Assembly: GCA_017650105.1 (NCBI GenBank)
Contig: JAGCFO010000040.1
Coordinates: 1 to 32,790, forward strand
DNA from: Bacteroidaceae bacterium
GTDB lineage: Bacteria; Bacteroidota; Bacteroidia; Bacteroidales; Bacteroidaceae
Reading direction: 5' to 3'
Length of the DNA: 32,790 bases
Every line of letters begins with the position of its first letter. Position 1 is the first letter of the stretch. A model generated the notes under the pieces. That model was not told where the DNA came from, did no database searches, and saw only the letters and a program-made list of their open reading frames with translations. Made by a program: the position numbers and the translations under genes. This document shows, in pieces, positions 25,042 to 32,655 of the stretch.

Positions 25042-26406
25042 ATGAAGAAAATCCTCGTACTGCTTCTCTCTCTCGTAGTTGCTTTGAATGCATCAGCTGT
25101 TAATGATCGAAAGAAAACGACAGCGCGTGTTGACACAGTTTTTGTGGTTGACACCGTATATTTCTCGGCTGAAGACTTCCGCAAGCTACGCAACGACTCA
25201 TCGCACTCCGATGCCTGGAAAACGATTGTAGATGACTCGCTGATGTTGCTTGAGAGCGAAACAGTTAACATAGATAGTCTGCTCAACGAGTGGCATGCGC
25301 GCTCGTATCTGTATGCTGATGAAGAATGTCTGCGCAGCGAGGCAAATCCGCAGGTGTCGGACTCAGTGTATAAGCAGCGCCTCTCAAATCTGCCCACCAT
25401 AGTGCCAATGGTTTACAATCAACCCGTTCGTGCCGTCATTGACAGATATGCCACACGCAACAGGGCGCTTGTCTCCTATATGTTGGGAATGATGAAACTC
25501 TATATGCCGGAGATAGAGCAGGCACTGGATTACTACAATGTGCCCAACGAACTCAAGTATCTTCCCGTCATTGAATCTGCATTGAATCCGAAGGCAGTTT
25601 CTCGAGCCAAAGCAGCAGGTATGTGGCAGTTTATGTATGCTACTGGAAAGCTGTATGGGCTGAAACAGAATTCGTTAGTTGACGACCGTTTTGATCCTCT
25701 GAAGGAAACATGGGCTGCAGCACATCATTTGCGCGACTTGTACGATATGTTCGGTGATTGGACTTTGGCTATCGCTGCTTATAACTGTGGACCTGGAAAC
25801 ATCAACAAGGCGATACGTCGTTCTGGAGGGAAAACAGACTTCTGGGATATTTATTGGTATCTCCCGAAGGAAACACGCGGTTATGTGCCTGCTTTTATCG
25901 CAGCTAACTACATCATGACGTACTATGCAGAGCACGGAATCTGTCCGATGGATTGTGCTCTTCCTATAGCTACTGATACTATCATGCTGCATCGGAACGT
26001 TCATCTCCAGCAGGTTGCTGATGTATGCGACGTTAATATGCAAACGTTGCGCGGGCTAAATCCACAGTATAAAGAGGACATCATTCCTGCCTCTTTTGAG
26101 CCGTATGCACTGCAGCTTCCTATGGATAAAATCCCTGTTTTCCTCGACAACGAGGCATCCGTTTACAGCTATAAATCGGAAGAATTCTTCCCCCCGCAGA
26201 AATCGTTGGAGCTGCAAGTCAAGCCCACAGCACAACGTAACGGAGGGGGAAGTTCCGGGCGCTACACTGTTCATAAGATCAGAAAAGGAGAGTCACTGGG
26301 TTCTATAGCACGAAAGTATCGCGTTTCAGTTTCTCAACTAAAGAAATGGAATGGCTTGCGTAGCGATAGAATACAGGCAGGGCGTACTCTGAAGATATAT
26401 AAATAG
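25042..26406 (+). CDS. MltD-like lytic transglycosylase with LysM
   Basis: It is predicted to cleave the MurNAc-GlcNAc bond of peptidoglycan, leaving a 1,6-anhydro end. The product is 454 residues: signal peptide (about 1-19), an acidic N-terminal region, then the SLT domain (about 150-290). The SLT domain shows LPVIESALNPKAVSRAKAAG (catalytic Glu178), MWQFM, AAAHHLRDLYDMFGDWTLA and AAYNCGPGNI. A C-terminal LysM domain (about 405-453, YTVHKIRKGESLGSIARKYR) binds the glycan. The order matches MltD, although E. coli MltD has two LysM domains. Confidence 0.93.
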   Translation: MKKILVLLLSLVVALNASAVNDRKKTTARVDTVFVVDTVYFSAEDFRKLRNDSSHSDAWKTIVDDSLMLLESETVNIDSLLNEWHARSYLYADEECLRSEANPQVSDSVYKQRLSNLPTIVPMVYNQPVRAVIDRYATRNRALVSYMLGMMKLYMPEIEQALDYYNVPNELKYLPVIESALNPKAVSRAKAAGMWQFMYATGKLYGLKQNSLVDDRFDPLKETWAAAHHLRDLYDMFGDWTLAIAAYNCGPGNINKAIRRSGGKTDFWDIYWYLPKETRGYVPAFIAANYIMTYYAEHGICPMDCALPIATDTIMLHRNVHLQQVADVCDVNMQTLRGLNPQYKEDIIPASFEPYALQLPMDKIPVFLDNEASVYSYKSEEFFPPQKSLELQVKPTAQRNGGGSSGRYTVHKIRKGESLGSIARKYRVSVSQLKKWNGLRSDRIQAGRTLKIYK

Positions 26407-26426
26407 AACACGACGATAAGGATACC

Positions 26427-28712
26427 ATGAGCGACGACTTTCAAACAATGACCGAGCAGCAGGAAGACGACATTATCAATGCCGCTTTCCAAGGAATGCT
26501 TGACACTTATCTTGCATCCAAGCACCGCAAGAAAGTGGAGATTATTACTCGTGCGTTTAACTTTGCCAAACAAGCGCACAAGGGTGTCAGACGTCGCTCA
26601 GGTGAGCCTTATATCATGCATCCAATCGCTGTTGCCCGCATTGTGAGTGAGGAAATCGGGCTTGGATCTACTTCAATATGCGCCGCTCTCCTACATGATG
26701 TGGTGGAGGATACAGATTACACTACTGAAGATATCCGAAATCTTTTCGGGGATAAGATTGCACAGATTGTTGAAGGCTTGACAAAGATTGCTGGAGCCAT
26801 TTTCGGGGATCAGGCATCGGCGCAAGCAGAGAACTTCAAGAAGCTCCTGCTCACTATGTCCGAGGATATCCGAGTAATCCTCATCAAGATAGCCGACCGT
26901 CTTCATAATATGCGCACGTTAAGCAGTATGGCTGTCAACAAGCAGTATAAAATTGCGGGAGAAACGCTTTATATCTATGCACCGATTGCCTATCGACTCG
27001 GATTGAATAAGATAAAGTCTGAATTGGAGGATCTAAGTTTCAGATATGAGCATCCGGAGGAATATGAGAAATTAAAAGAAAGACTGGCTGTTTCTCAAAG
27101 CAAACGTGATCTTCTCTATGCGGAATTTACGGCTCCTATTCGCGAGATGCTTGACAAGATGGGCTACTCATATAAGCTAATTGGGCGCATCAAGTCTCCC
27201 TATTCTATATGGAAGAAGATGCAGACGAAGCATCTTTCCTTCGACGAAATATATGATATCATGGCAGTGCGCATCATTTTCGAACCCAAAGAGTTTGAAA
27301 AAGAAGTGAACGAGTGTTTTGATATCTACGTGGCTTTGTCGAAGTTATATAAAGTTCACCCTGATCGAACGCGCGATTGGGTGAACCAGCCGAAGACAAA
27401 CGGCTACCAGGCTCTGCACGTCACACTTATGAGCAAGCATGGAGAATGGGTTGAGGTTCAGATACGGAGTCACCGTATGGATGACATTGCCGAGCAGGGA
27501 GTAGCTGCGCATTGGAAGTATAAAGCAGCTGAGAATGCAAATCTCCAGTCGGGAGGCAAGGCTTTGTCGGTTCCAGAGGAGGAAGATGCCGATATTGATC
27601 ATTGGCTCCGTACGATAAAGGAGATTCTTGATGATCCGCAGCCCGATGCGATGGATTTCCTTGATGCCATCAAACTGAATCTCTATGCTTCTGAGATTTT
27701 TGTCTTCACTCCGAAGGGGGAAATCAAGACAATGCCTCAGAATAGTACAGCTCTTGACTTTGCTTTTTCCATCCACACTATGCTCGGCACTCATTGTATG
27801 GGTGCAAAGGTTAATCACAAGCTGGTTCCTATTAACTATCAGCTGCAGAGTGGAGACCAAGTGGAGATACTGACTTCTCGTACGCAGCATGTCTCTCCCG
27901 ATTGGCTTAATATAGTTACGACAGCTAAGGCAAGAAGCAAGATACAGGCAGCTATAAGGCGTGAGCAGCGTGCAGCACAAAAGGAAGGAGAGCAGCTCTT
28001 TAATGCCTTTGTGGAGAAGGAAGGGCTAAATGCTACAAGTGTTGACATCGACAGAGTTAGCCGCTTGCATAATTTTGAAAACAAAGAGCAGCTATTCCAG
28101 GCAATAGGGCAGAAGACAGTGGTATTGGGCGATAGCGACAAGAACGTGCTTCGTGGCAACGGCAATGGAACAGGACTCGCCGGGCTCTTCAAGCGTAAGC
28201 CGAAAACTGTTGCGAAGGCATCCGAAGACGAAAAGTCCTCTTCAACAACAACTATCGACAAACGCAAGCCCCTTCTTCTTACGGAAGAATTAGTTGGCTC
28301 CCGCTATCACTTGGCTCCTTGCTGCAACCCAATTGCAGGAGATGACGTGCTGGGATATATTGATTCCGACAACCGGATTACTATTCACAAACGTAATTGT
28401 CCTACGGCAGCCAAGTTGAAGGCAGGATTCGGCAATCGCATCCTTGCTGCAACGTGGAGCATGAAGAAAGCCGTCTTCTTTACGGCTACAATCATGCTTA
28501 AAGGCATCGACTCCGTGGGTGTGATGAGTAAAATAGCCAACATCATTTCTCAGCAGCTCAATGTGAATATGGAACGTATCGTCATCGAGGCGCACGAAGG
28601 AATTTTTGAAGGGACGATACGCCTGCATGTACACGATGTAGATGATGTGCGTACTATCTGCAGCGACTTGCGCAAACTGAAAGACATCACCTCCGTAGTC
28701 CGCACGGAGTAG
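26427..28712 (+). CDS. rel: Bifunctional (p)ppGpp synthetase/hydrolase
   Basis: This long RelA/SpoT homologue controls the stringent response. The product is 761 residues, in the normal order: HD hydrolase domain with H90-D91 in HDVVEDT and a later KIADRLHNMRTL, synthetase domain (about 260-370, IGRIKSPYSIWKKM and the NGYQALH segment), TGS domain (about 415-475, VFTPKGEIKTMPQNSTALDF), a helical/zinc-finger region with the conserved CCNP motif, and a C-terminal ACT domain (about 685-760). The intact HD residues argue for hydrolase as well as synthetase activity. It follows mltD by 20 bases, so the run from parA to rel is probably one transcript. Confidence 0.96.
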   Translation: MSDDFQTMTEQQEDDIINAAFQGMLDTYLASKHRKKVEIITRAFNFAKQAHKGVRRRSGEPYIMHPIAVARIVSEEIGLGSTSICAALLHDVVEDTDYTTEDIRNLFGDKIAQIVEGLTKIAGAIFGDQASAQAENFKKLLLTMSEDIRVILIKIADRLHNMRTLSSMAVNKQYKIAGETLYIYAPIAYRLGLNKIKSELEDLSFRYEHPEEYEKLKERLAVSQSKRDLLYAEFTAPIREMLDKMGYSYKLIGRIKSPYSIWKKMQTKHLSFDEIYDIMAVRIIFEPKEFEKEVNECFDIYVALSKLYKVHPDRTRDWVNQPKTNGYQALHVTLMSKHGEWVEVQIRSHRMDDIAEQGVAAHWKYKAAENANLQSGGKALSVPEEEDADIDHWLRTIKEILDDPQPDAMDFLDAIKLNLYASEIFVFTPKGEIKTMPQNSTALDFAFSIHTMLGTHCMGAKVNHKLVPINYQLQSGDQVEILTSRTQHVSPDWLNIVTTAKARSKIQAAIRREQRAAQKEGEQLFNAFVEKEGLNATSVDIDRVSRLHNFENKEQLFQAIGQKTVVLGDSDKNVLRGNGNGTGLAGLFKRKPKTVAKASEDEKSSSTTTIDKRKPLLLTEELVGSRYHLAPCCNPIAGDDVLGYIDSDNRITIHKRNCPTAAKLKAGFGNRILAATWSMKKAVFFTATIMLKGIDSVGVMSKIANIISQQLNVNMERIVIEAHEGIFEGTIRLHVHDVDDVRTICSDLRKLKDITSVVRTE

Positions 28713-28725
28713 TGCCATTATACAG

Positions 28726-28749
28726 GCGTGGGCAAAGCCCCTCACGCCA
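28726..28749 (+). terminator. Weak hairpin after rel
   Basis: GGCGTGGGC and GCCCCTCACGCC can pair with a small bulge. No run of T follows on the plus strand, so terminator function is doubtful. Confidence 0.35.
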
Positions 28750-28750
28750 T

Positions 28751-28781
28751 AAATTCGTGTTCATTCGTGGTATTCGTGGTC
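28751..28781. repeat. Short tandem ATTCGTG repeats
   Basis: ATTCGTGTTC, ATTCGTGGT and ATTCGTGGT follow one another at about 10- and 9-base spacing, directly before the direct repeat at 28789. Similar ATTCGTG strings are frequent between genes in Bacteroidales, from general knowledge. Confidence 0.65.
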
Positions 28782-28788
28782 AAGATTG

Positions 28789-28847
28789 TGACAAATTCGT
28801 TACAAAAAACGTGTCAGTTGGCACTCGTAAACACCACTCTCGGCATC
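28789..28847 (+). repeat. Direct repeat, left copy
   Basis: The 59-base stretch matches 32143-32201 at 50 positions, including a 21-base exact core containing ACGTGTCAGTTGGCACTCG. Most mismatches fall in one 7-base block, so the two copies agree closely outside it. The pair brackets the accessory segment with the two unrecognised genes. Confidence 0.85.
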
Positions 28848-28994
28848 TTCATCGTCATTTCGTTATTTTCAATATTCTTTTCTCCCGCGGCTTGCGGAAG
28901 TAGGGTGATATGTTGGAAAAGACGTTGAAAGTCGATCTCTCACAGCGAGAATAAAGAACCTCTATCAATTGTGTCCGAGGTTTTTGTGAGATAT

Positions 28995-29027
28995 TTTGCA
29001 CTTCACGGAAAAAAATTACTATATTTG
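28995..29027 (+). promoter_or_regulatory. Promoter of the predicted regulator gene
   Basis: TTTG at 28995-28998 and TATATTTG at 29020-29027 are 21 bases apart, a good Bacteroidetes promoter. Transcription should start near 29034, about 20 bases before ATG 29055. This excludes the upstream GTG at 28971 as start. Confidence 0.75.
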
Positions 29028-29054
29028 CACACAAGAAATGCATACCAAACAATC

Positions 29055-30059
29055 ATGAGGGGTCAAATAGAAGCTATCGAGCAACTGCGCGATGCCGTAG
29101 AACGCACCATTGGAAAGACTTTGGAGACAAACAGGGACTTCAAAAATCTTTCTAACAGCATCTACGACAAAACACGCGCCAGCATAAGCGCTACCACGCT
29201 GAAGCGCATATGGGGATATATCTCAGAGAGCGTCACCCCGCGCCGCTATACCTTAGACCAACTGGCTCGCTTCATAGGCTATGACGACTTCGAAGCCTTC
29301 TGCGCCAACCAAACAAATCTCCTTCCCTATGGAGGAGAGCAGGGGGTGGGGCTTGACGCCGCTACCGGGGAGGCTCTCTCTAAAGTTCCCTCTCCTGCGA
29401 ACAAGCACGATGTAGGGGCGCGGTTCACTCCCCGCCCGCAAGAAGGTTCCTCGACCGAGGAAATCCCCTCCCTATTGGGAAGGGGCTGGGGGAGAGGCCT
29501 GGGTTGGGTAGGGCTCCTTCTTGTCATCGCAGCTTTTGCGCTATGGTTCTTTCTGCCACACTTAACAGGCGATAAGCCTTCTGCCGACAACAACCGCATC
29601 TTGAAGAAAGGACAGGTCTTCGCCTCCTACGATGACTTCCTTCCGCTATTCGGCATCAACGCCACAGAGAGCCGCCACTATCAGTTCGTGCCAGACGAAG
29701 AACACATCATCGTTTGGTCGCCACAATACCAAAACCCCTATTATCACAACGAAGGCAATCCAGACAGCCTAATGCCTACCATCACGGAGTACCTTACACT
29801 CAAGGTAAATGTAGGCGAAAACGCCGAGGCTATGAAAGAGAAGATGCGGCAGGAACACAAAAAAGCTTATTTCACCGCATTGGAAAAGAACGATGTGAGA
29901 ATTGTCTTCATGAAAGACCTTGTCGACACCTCATTTGTCTTCCTCGGCATCTATCGCTTTTCAATCGTACTCTCCGACTCCACTAAAGTTGTATGGGTTC
30001 GCGCCACCGACCAATGCGACCTCGACAACCTCTCCTTCCTGAACAACTACAGGAACTAG
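29055..30059 (+). CDS. Predicted DNA-binding/transmembrane protein with repeat-derived linker
   Basis: The product is 335 residues and I do not recognise a named family for the whole. The first 80 residues (IEAIEQLRDAVERTIGKTL, then ISATTLKRIWGY and TLDQLARFIGYDDFEAFC) match a domain I have seen at the N-terminus of many Bacteroidales proteins. Its predicted helices suggest DNA binding, but that is inference. Residues about 88-153 are Gly/Pro-rich and coded by G+C-rich DNA that looks like two intergenic repeat copies. A membrane helix follows (about 155-173, VGLLLVIAAFALWFFL), then an extracytoplasmic domain to the end with no recognised fold. The layout fits a one-component membrane sensor. 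It is the first gene inside the direct-repeat-flanked segment. Confidence 0.72.
   Translation: MRGQIEAIEQLRDAVERTIGKTLETNRDFKNLSNSIYDKTRASISATTLKRIWGYISESVTPRRYTLDQLARFIGYDDFEAFCANQTNLLPYGGEQGVGLDAATGEALSKVPSPANKHDVGARFTPRPQEGSSTEEIPSLLGRGWGRGLGWVGLLLVIAAFALWFFLPHLTGDKPSADNNRILKKGQVFASYDDFLPLFGINATESRHYQFVPDEEHIIVWSPQYQNPYYHNEGNPDSLMPTITEYLTLKVNVGENAEAMKEKMRQEHKKAYFTALEKNDVRIVFMKDLVDTSFVFLGIYRFSIVLSDSTKVVWVRATDQCDLDNLSFLNNYRN
29317..29515. repeat. G+C-rich intergenic-type repeats inside a coding region
   Basis: AAATCTCCTTCCCTATGGAG (29315-29334) and AAATCCCCTCCCTATTGGGA (29461-29480) are two divergent copies in the same direction, each followed by a G-rich arm (AGGGGGTGGGG; AGGGGCTGGGGGAGAGGCC). 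Between them GTAGGGGCGCGGTTCACTCC (29412-29431) resembles another common Bacteroidales intergenic repeat. All of it is in frame. Confidence 0.65.
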
Positions 30060-30150
30060 TATGTAGGCAACTAACGTAGAACGATGGTGGCAACACCATC
30101 TCCTCGAAAGCCTTGATTTCAACTAATTGCGTTTCCTGCTCATCTTTTTT

Positions 30151-30210
30151 ATTCTTGGGAGAAAATCTCCCACGCCTTCGGAGTAAAACTCCCTCTGTAG
30201 TTCCAAGAAT
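30151..30210. ncRNA. Possible three-way-junction RNA or REP-like element
   Basis: ATTCTTGG (30151-30158) pairs with CCAAGAAT (30203-30210). Inside are two small hairpins: GGGAG/CTCCC (30157-30161 with 30167-30171) and GGAGT/ACTCC (30180-30184 with 30188-30192). The fold is symmetric enough to form on either strand. Function unknown; it could be a REP-like element rather than a transcribed RNA. Confidence 0.35.
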
Positions 30211-30244
30211 TAGGGTGATACTTTAGAGCCTTATTTGCAGCGTT

Positions 30245-30271
30245 GATTAGGCAATACCGCTTTGCCTAATC
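30245..30271. repeat. Perfect 10-bp inverted repeat
   Basis: GATTAGGCAA (30245-30254) and TTGCCTAATC (30262-30271) are exact inverse complements around a 7-base loop. It may be a hairpin in the leader of the downstream gene or a protein-binding site. Confidence 0.75.
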
Positions 30272-30439
30272 TTCCAAAATAGCCCATTTCATCGGGATTT
30301 TCTCCATCCGATCCAAAATGGACAATTTGGATAAGCAAATGGACAAAATAAAGGTAACACCATTTTCCTCTTTTCCCTTATCTTTATATCGAAAATCTAT
30401 TTAATTACTCTCTTTTTATAACCTTTAAACTACATTAAT

Positions 30440-31735
30440 ATGAAAAGAATGATTATTATGGGAGTACTTATACTATGTACTCTCTTTGCCCAGGCACAAG
30501 TGGGTGGCACCACAATTCCTATTGAGTTACAAAGGATATTTGAAAAGGCCAAGGCCGAGGGTGCCTTCACAACTAATAATGATAGTATTCCTATTCCACC
30601 ATTTACTAAATTCGAGCCACTGTGTCCAAACCCAGAGAATGATGGATGGACTCTTGTTAATACAGTGAAAAAAGACGATGCCACTATTTATAATTACACA
30701 AAGGAAATTGATGACGAAGATAAGACTTGCTGGGTAAAAAAACGCGACAATGGAGATTTTGAATCGAGCCTCTCATCTGATAGGAGAATAACGTTTGATG
30801 GTGGAGTCGTCCTTTTGGTGAAGGACGGCTTATTACAATTCGTTTATCCAAATGGATGGATTAGGCAAAATAGAATCCTTTACACAAAAGCAAATGGAGA
30901 ATATATTGGAATTAGAGAAATTGGAGTAAAAAAGTCTGACATATGGGATACGCCCAGTAGTTCAGTTAGTGGCTTTCTTATTGGCGACAGACTTTATACG
31001 TATACCGATAAAGGTATTTTCCCCTTTATGCAGAAATTCAATGGAAAATACTTCTACGCAAGCCGAATAGACACGATTATCGATGTAAAATCATCCGAGG
31101 ATTCACTTGCCATCATGTTTAATAATGGAAATAGGTACAAAAGGGTATATGGTAAAAATGGTGGAAAGGATTATTTTGTGATTGATTTGCACCGAAGTAA
31201 CGTATATATTAAGAAACGGAAAAATGATAGTTACGCCTATATAGAGTATGACAAAGGATCAAAATTTGAATGTCATTCTTTGAAAACTGAAAATGTGCAA
31301 ATAGGTGGAGGTAGTCCTGAAAGGTTAGCGAATTGGGTGGATATAAGGAGTGATGAAGATGTGTGTAAGTTGTTTGCGGAAGAAACCGCCGAGCTATATG
31401 GGGAAACTTGGAGAAACGGCTCTTTTCGTAAATATTATTTTAGTGATCTGATAAAGGAAATCGGTTCACAAGTGAAAGAAGTGAAAAAAGATCGGGACTA
31501 TTACGTCAAGAAATACGGATTCTATCCAGGAGACTATAATAGTATTAAAGACATCCTGAAGCCTGGCAGATCAATAGATGCAATAAAAGAATATTTTGCC
31601 GTTTGCAGTTTAATAAGAGATAATGGAACCTCCCAGGAATATAGGGTCGCTTACAATTGGTCCTCAACCAGAACATACAATGCATATGTAACAGTGCGTA
31701 ATGGGAATATAGTGTCCGTCAGGTTCCCAGATTAA
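30440..31735 (+). CDS. Unrecognised secreted protein, AT-rich
   Basis: The product is 431 residues with a clear signal peptide (about 1-19, IMGVLILCTLFAQAQ). I recognise no family. Visible features are a Lys/Asp/Tyr-rich, beta-prone body, several short aromatic segments (YPNGWIRQNRILYTKANGEY), a K-rich stretch near 345 (KEVKKDRDYYVKKYGFYPGD) and a C-terminal segment with GRSIDAIKEYF and NAYVTVRNGNIVSVRF. Its base composition is clearly more AT-rich than the neighbouring housekeeping genes, which suggests transfer. It lies inside the direct-repeat-flanked segment after the predicted membrane regulator, 380 bases downstream. The stop codon falls in a perfect palindrome. Confidence 0.7.
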   Translation: MKRMIIMGVLILCTLFAQAQVGGTTIPIELQRIFEKAKAEGAFTTNNDSIPIPPFTKFEPLCPNPENDGWTLVNTVKKDDATIYNYTKEIDDEDKTCWVKKRDNGDFESSLSSDRRITFDGGVVLLVKDGLLQFVYPNGWIRQNRILYTKANGEYIGIREIGVKKSDIWDTPSSSVSGFLIGDRLYTYTDKGIFPFMQKFNGKYFYASRIDTIIDVKSSEDSLAIMFNNGNRYKRVYGKNGGKDYFVIDLHRSNVYIKKRKNDSYAYIEYDKGSKFECHSLKTENVQIGGGSPERLANWVDIRSDEDVCKLFAEETAELYGETWRNGSFRKYYFSDLIKEIGSQVKEVKKDRDYYVKKYGFYPGDYNSIKDILKPGRSIDAIKEYFAVCSLIRDNGTSQEYRVAYNWSSTRTYNAYVTVRNGNIVSVRFPD

Positions 31736-31760
31736 ATATACGTGTGCACGTATATTTAAT
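31731..31760. repeat. Perfect 14-bp palindrome over a stop codon
   Basis: ATTAAATATACGTG (31731-31744) is the exact inverse complement of CACGTATATTTAAT (31747-31760) with a 2-base centre. It includes the TAA stop at 31733-31735 of the secreted protein gene. It may act as a transcript-end hairpin, or mark a recombination joint. Confidence 0.85.
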
Positions 31761-31949
31761 CTTTCCTCCATCACCCGCTCTGCGTTTGATGAGGCTTTGC
31801 CGCTGATTGTGCTGCTTGACAACGGCCTTGTCCAGTTGTACAAGCCTATAGGTGAGCGCTTTTATGCCTGTGAGGAGGGACGTCTGCTGCTACTCTCTCC
31901 CTCACAACCACTAGGAGGTAATCTCACGCGAAGTTTGCGAAACGCTTAA
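31761..31949 (+). pseudogene. Remnant resembling the C-terminal part of a DprA/SLOG-like protein
   Basis: The plus strand codes for 62 residues with no start: SAFDEALPLIVLLDNGLVQL, YKPIGERFYACEEGRLLLLS, then a stop at 31947. The pattern (valine/leucine strand, N-G-L, K-P-x-G-x-x-F-x-x-C-x-x-G-R-L-L-L-L) resembles a Bacteroidales family I associate with DprA/SLOG-type Rossmann proteins, from memory and at low certainty. A change of frame near 31930 would continue as REVCETLKAWRG, which suggests a frameshift. G+C content is higher than in the preceding gene. Confidence 0.4.
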
Positions 31950-32112
31950 GGCATGGCGTGGTATATTTGCTTGGCGTTGGCAAGCACAAGACGGGTGTCC
32001 TCGTTGAGGGGAGGTTCAGATCCTTGATGCATCCGAAGGTGTGCACGTCGGCCCAGCGGCAGATGGAGTCGTGGGCCTGTGCCGTCTTGTGGAAGAAGTC
32101 GATGCTGCATAT
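31946..32112 (-). pseudogene. Frameshifted coding remnant, family unknown
   Basis: The minus strand shows a coding-like stretch IDFFHKTAQAHDSICRWADV, HTFGCIKDLNLP. Restoring one C in the C-run near 32008 would continue it as LNEDTRLVLANAKQIYHAMP and a stop. That stop (complement of 31946-31948) overlaps the plus-strand stop at 31947-31949. I do not recognise the family. It could instead be a shadow of the plus-strand remnant. Confidence 0.3.
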
Positions 32113-32142
32113 ATAAAGTTTTTTATTTGTTCTCGCAAAACA

Positions 32143-32201
32143 TGACAAATTCGCTGTGCTAAACGTGTCAGTTGGCACTCGGAAACATCACTTTCGGCAT
32201 C
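32143..32201 (+). repeat. Direct repeat, right copy
   Basis: Partner of 28789-28847, with 50 of 59 bases identical. It runs on into related sub-repeats (CGGAAACATCACTTTCGGCA, then CGGAAACGATAATTTGC; ACAAAAAACGT at 32221-32231 also occurs inside the left copy). Confidence 0.85.
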
Positions 32202-32319
32202 GGAAACGATAATTTGCTGCACAAAAAACGTCACTTTGCCCTCCGATGGCGAACATTCTGAACGATTCAACTATGCGGAAACGAAGAGCAAGTGTAGCGA
32301 AAGAGGAGTTTTTTCCCCG

Positions 32320-32490
32320 TTTTTGAGGGCAAAACAGGCTTTTTTTACCGCCGTTTTTGGCCTTTTTGAGGGTAAAACTGGAACTGAAGAGATTTTGCCA
32401 ACGTCGTATAACGTTGTAATTGAGCCTTTTAGGAGAAATTTTGGATGAACGGAGTTACAGTTACAGTTGTTACAGTTGTTTTTTTGAGGG
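32320..32490 (+). repeat. Three dispersed TTTTTGAGGG repeats
   Basis: TTTTTGAGGGCAAAACAGG (32320-32338) and TTTTTGAGGGTAAAACTGG (32363-32381) are near-identical 19-base direct repeats. TTTTTGAGGG recurs at 32481-32490. Confidence 0.75.
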
Positions 32491-32622
32491 TGCCAATTTC
32501 CTTCAATTTCCTTTATTTTATATATAACTAATTATATATTAATTAAATATATAATAAATATAGTATATAGAAGGAAGTTGCACACCTCTTTTTTTTCTAA
32601 CTGTAACTGTAACAACTGTAAC
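32460..32622. repeat. Perfect 18-bp inverted repeats around an AT-rich core
   Basis: GTTACAGTTGTTACAGTT at 32460-32477 is exactly inverted at 32605-32622. Each arm is itself made of GTTACA/GTT units and is extended by a further GTTACA copy (32454-32459; 32599-32604 as complement). The 127 bases between include an almost pure A/T stretch (about 32508-32575). Confidence 0.88.
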
Positions 32623-32655
32623 GCTCGACTATCTAGGCTATGAAAACGGCTTGTC

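Larger units (their letters stand above)
30060..30439. other. Structured non-coding interval
   Basis: No credible gene lies here. It contains a branched fold at 30151-30210, a hairpin at 30245-30271, short inverted repeats around 30290-30330, then an AT-rich run to the next gene. No exact TAnnTTTG promoter is present; TATCTTTA at about 30380 is the nearest. Confidence 0.6.
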
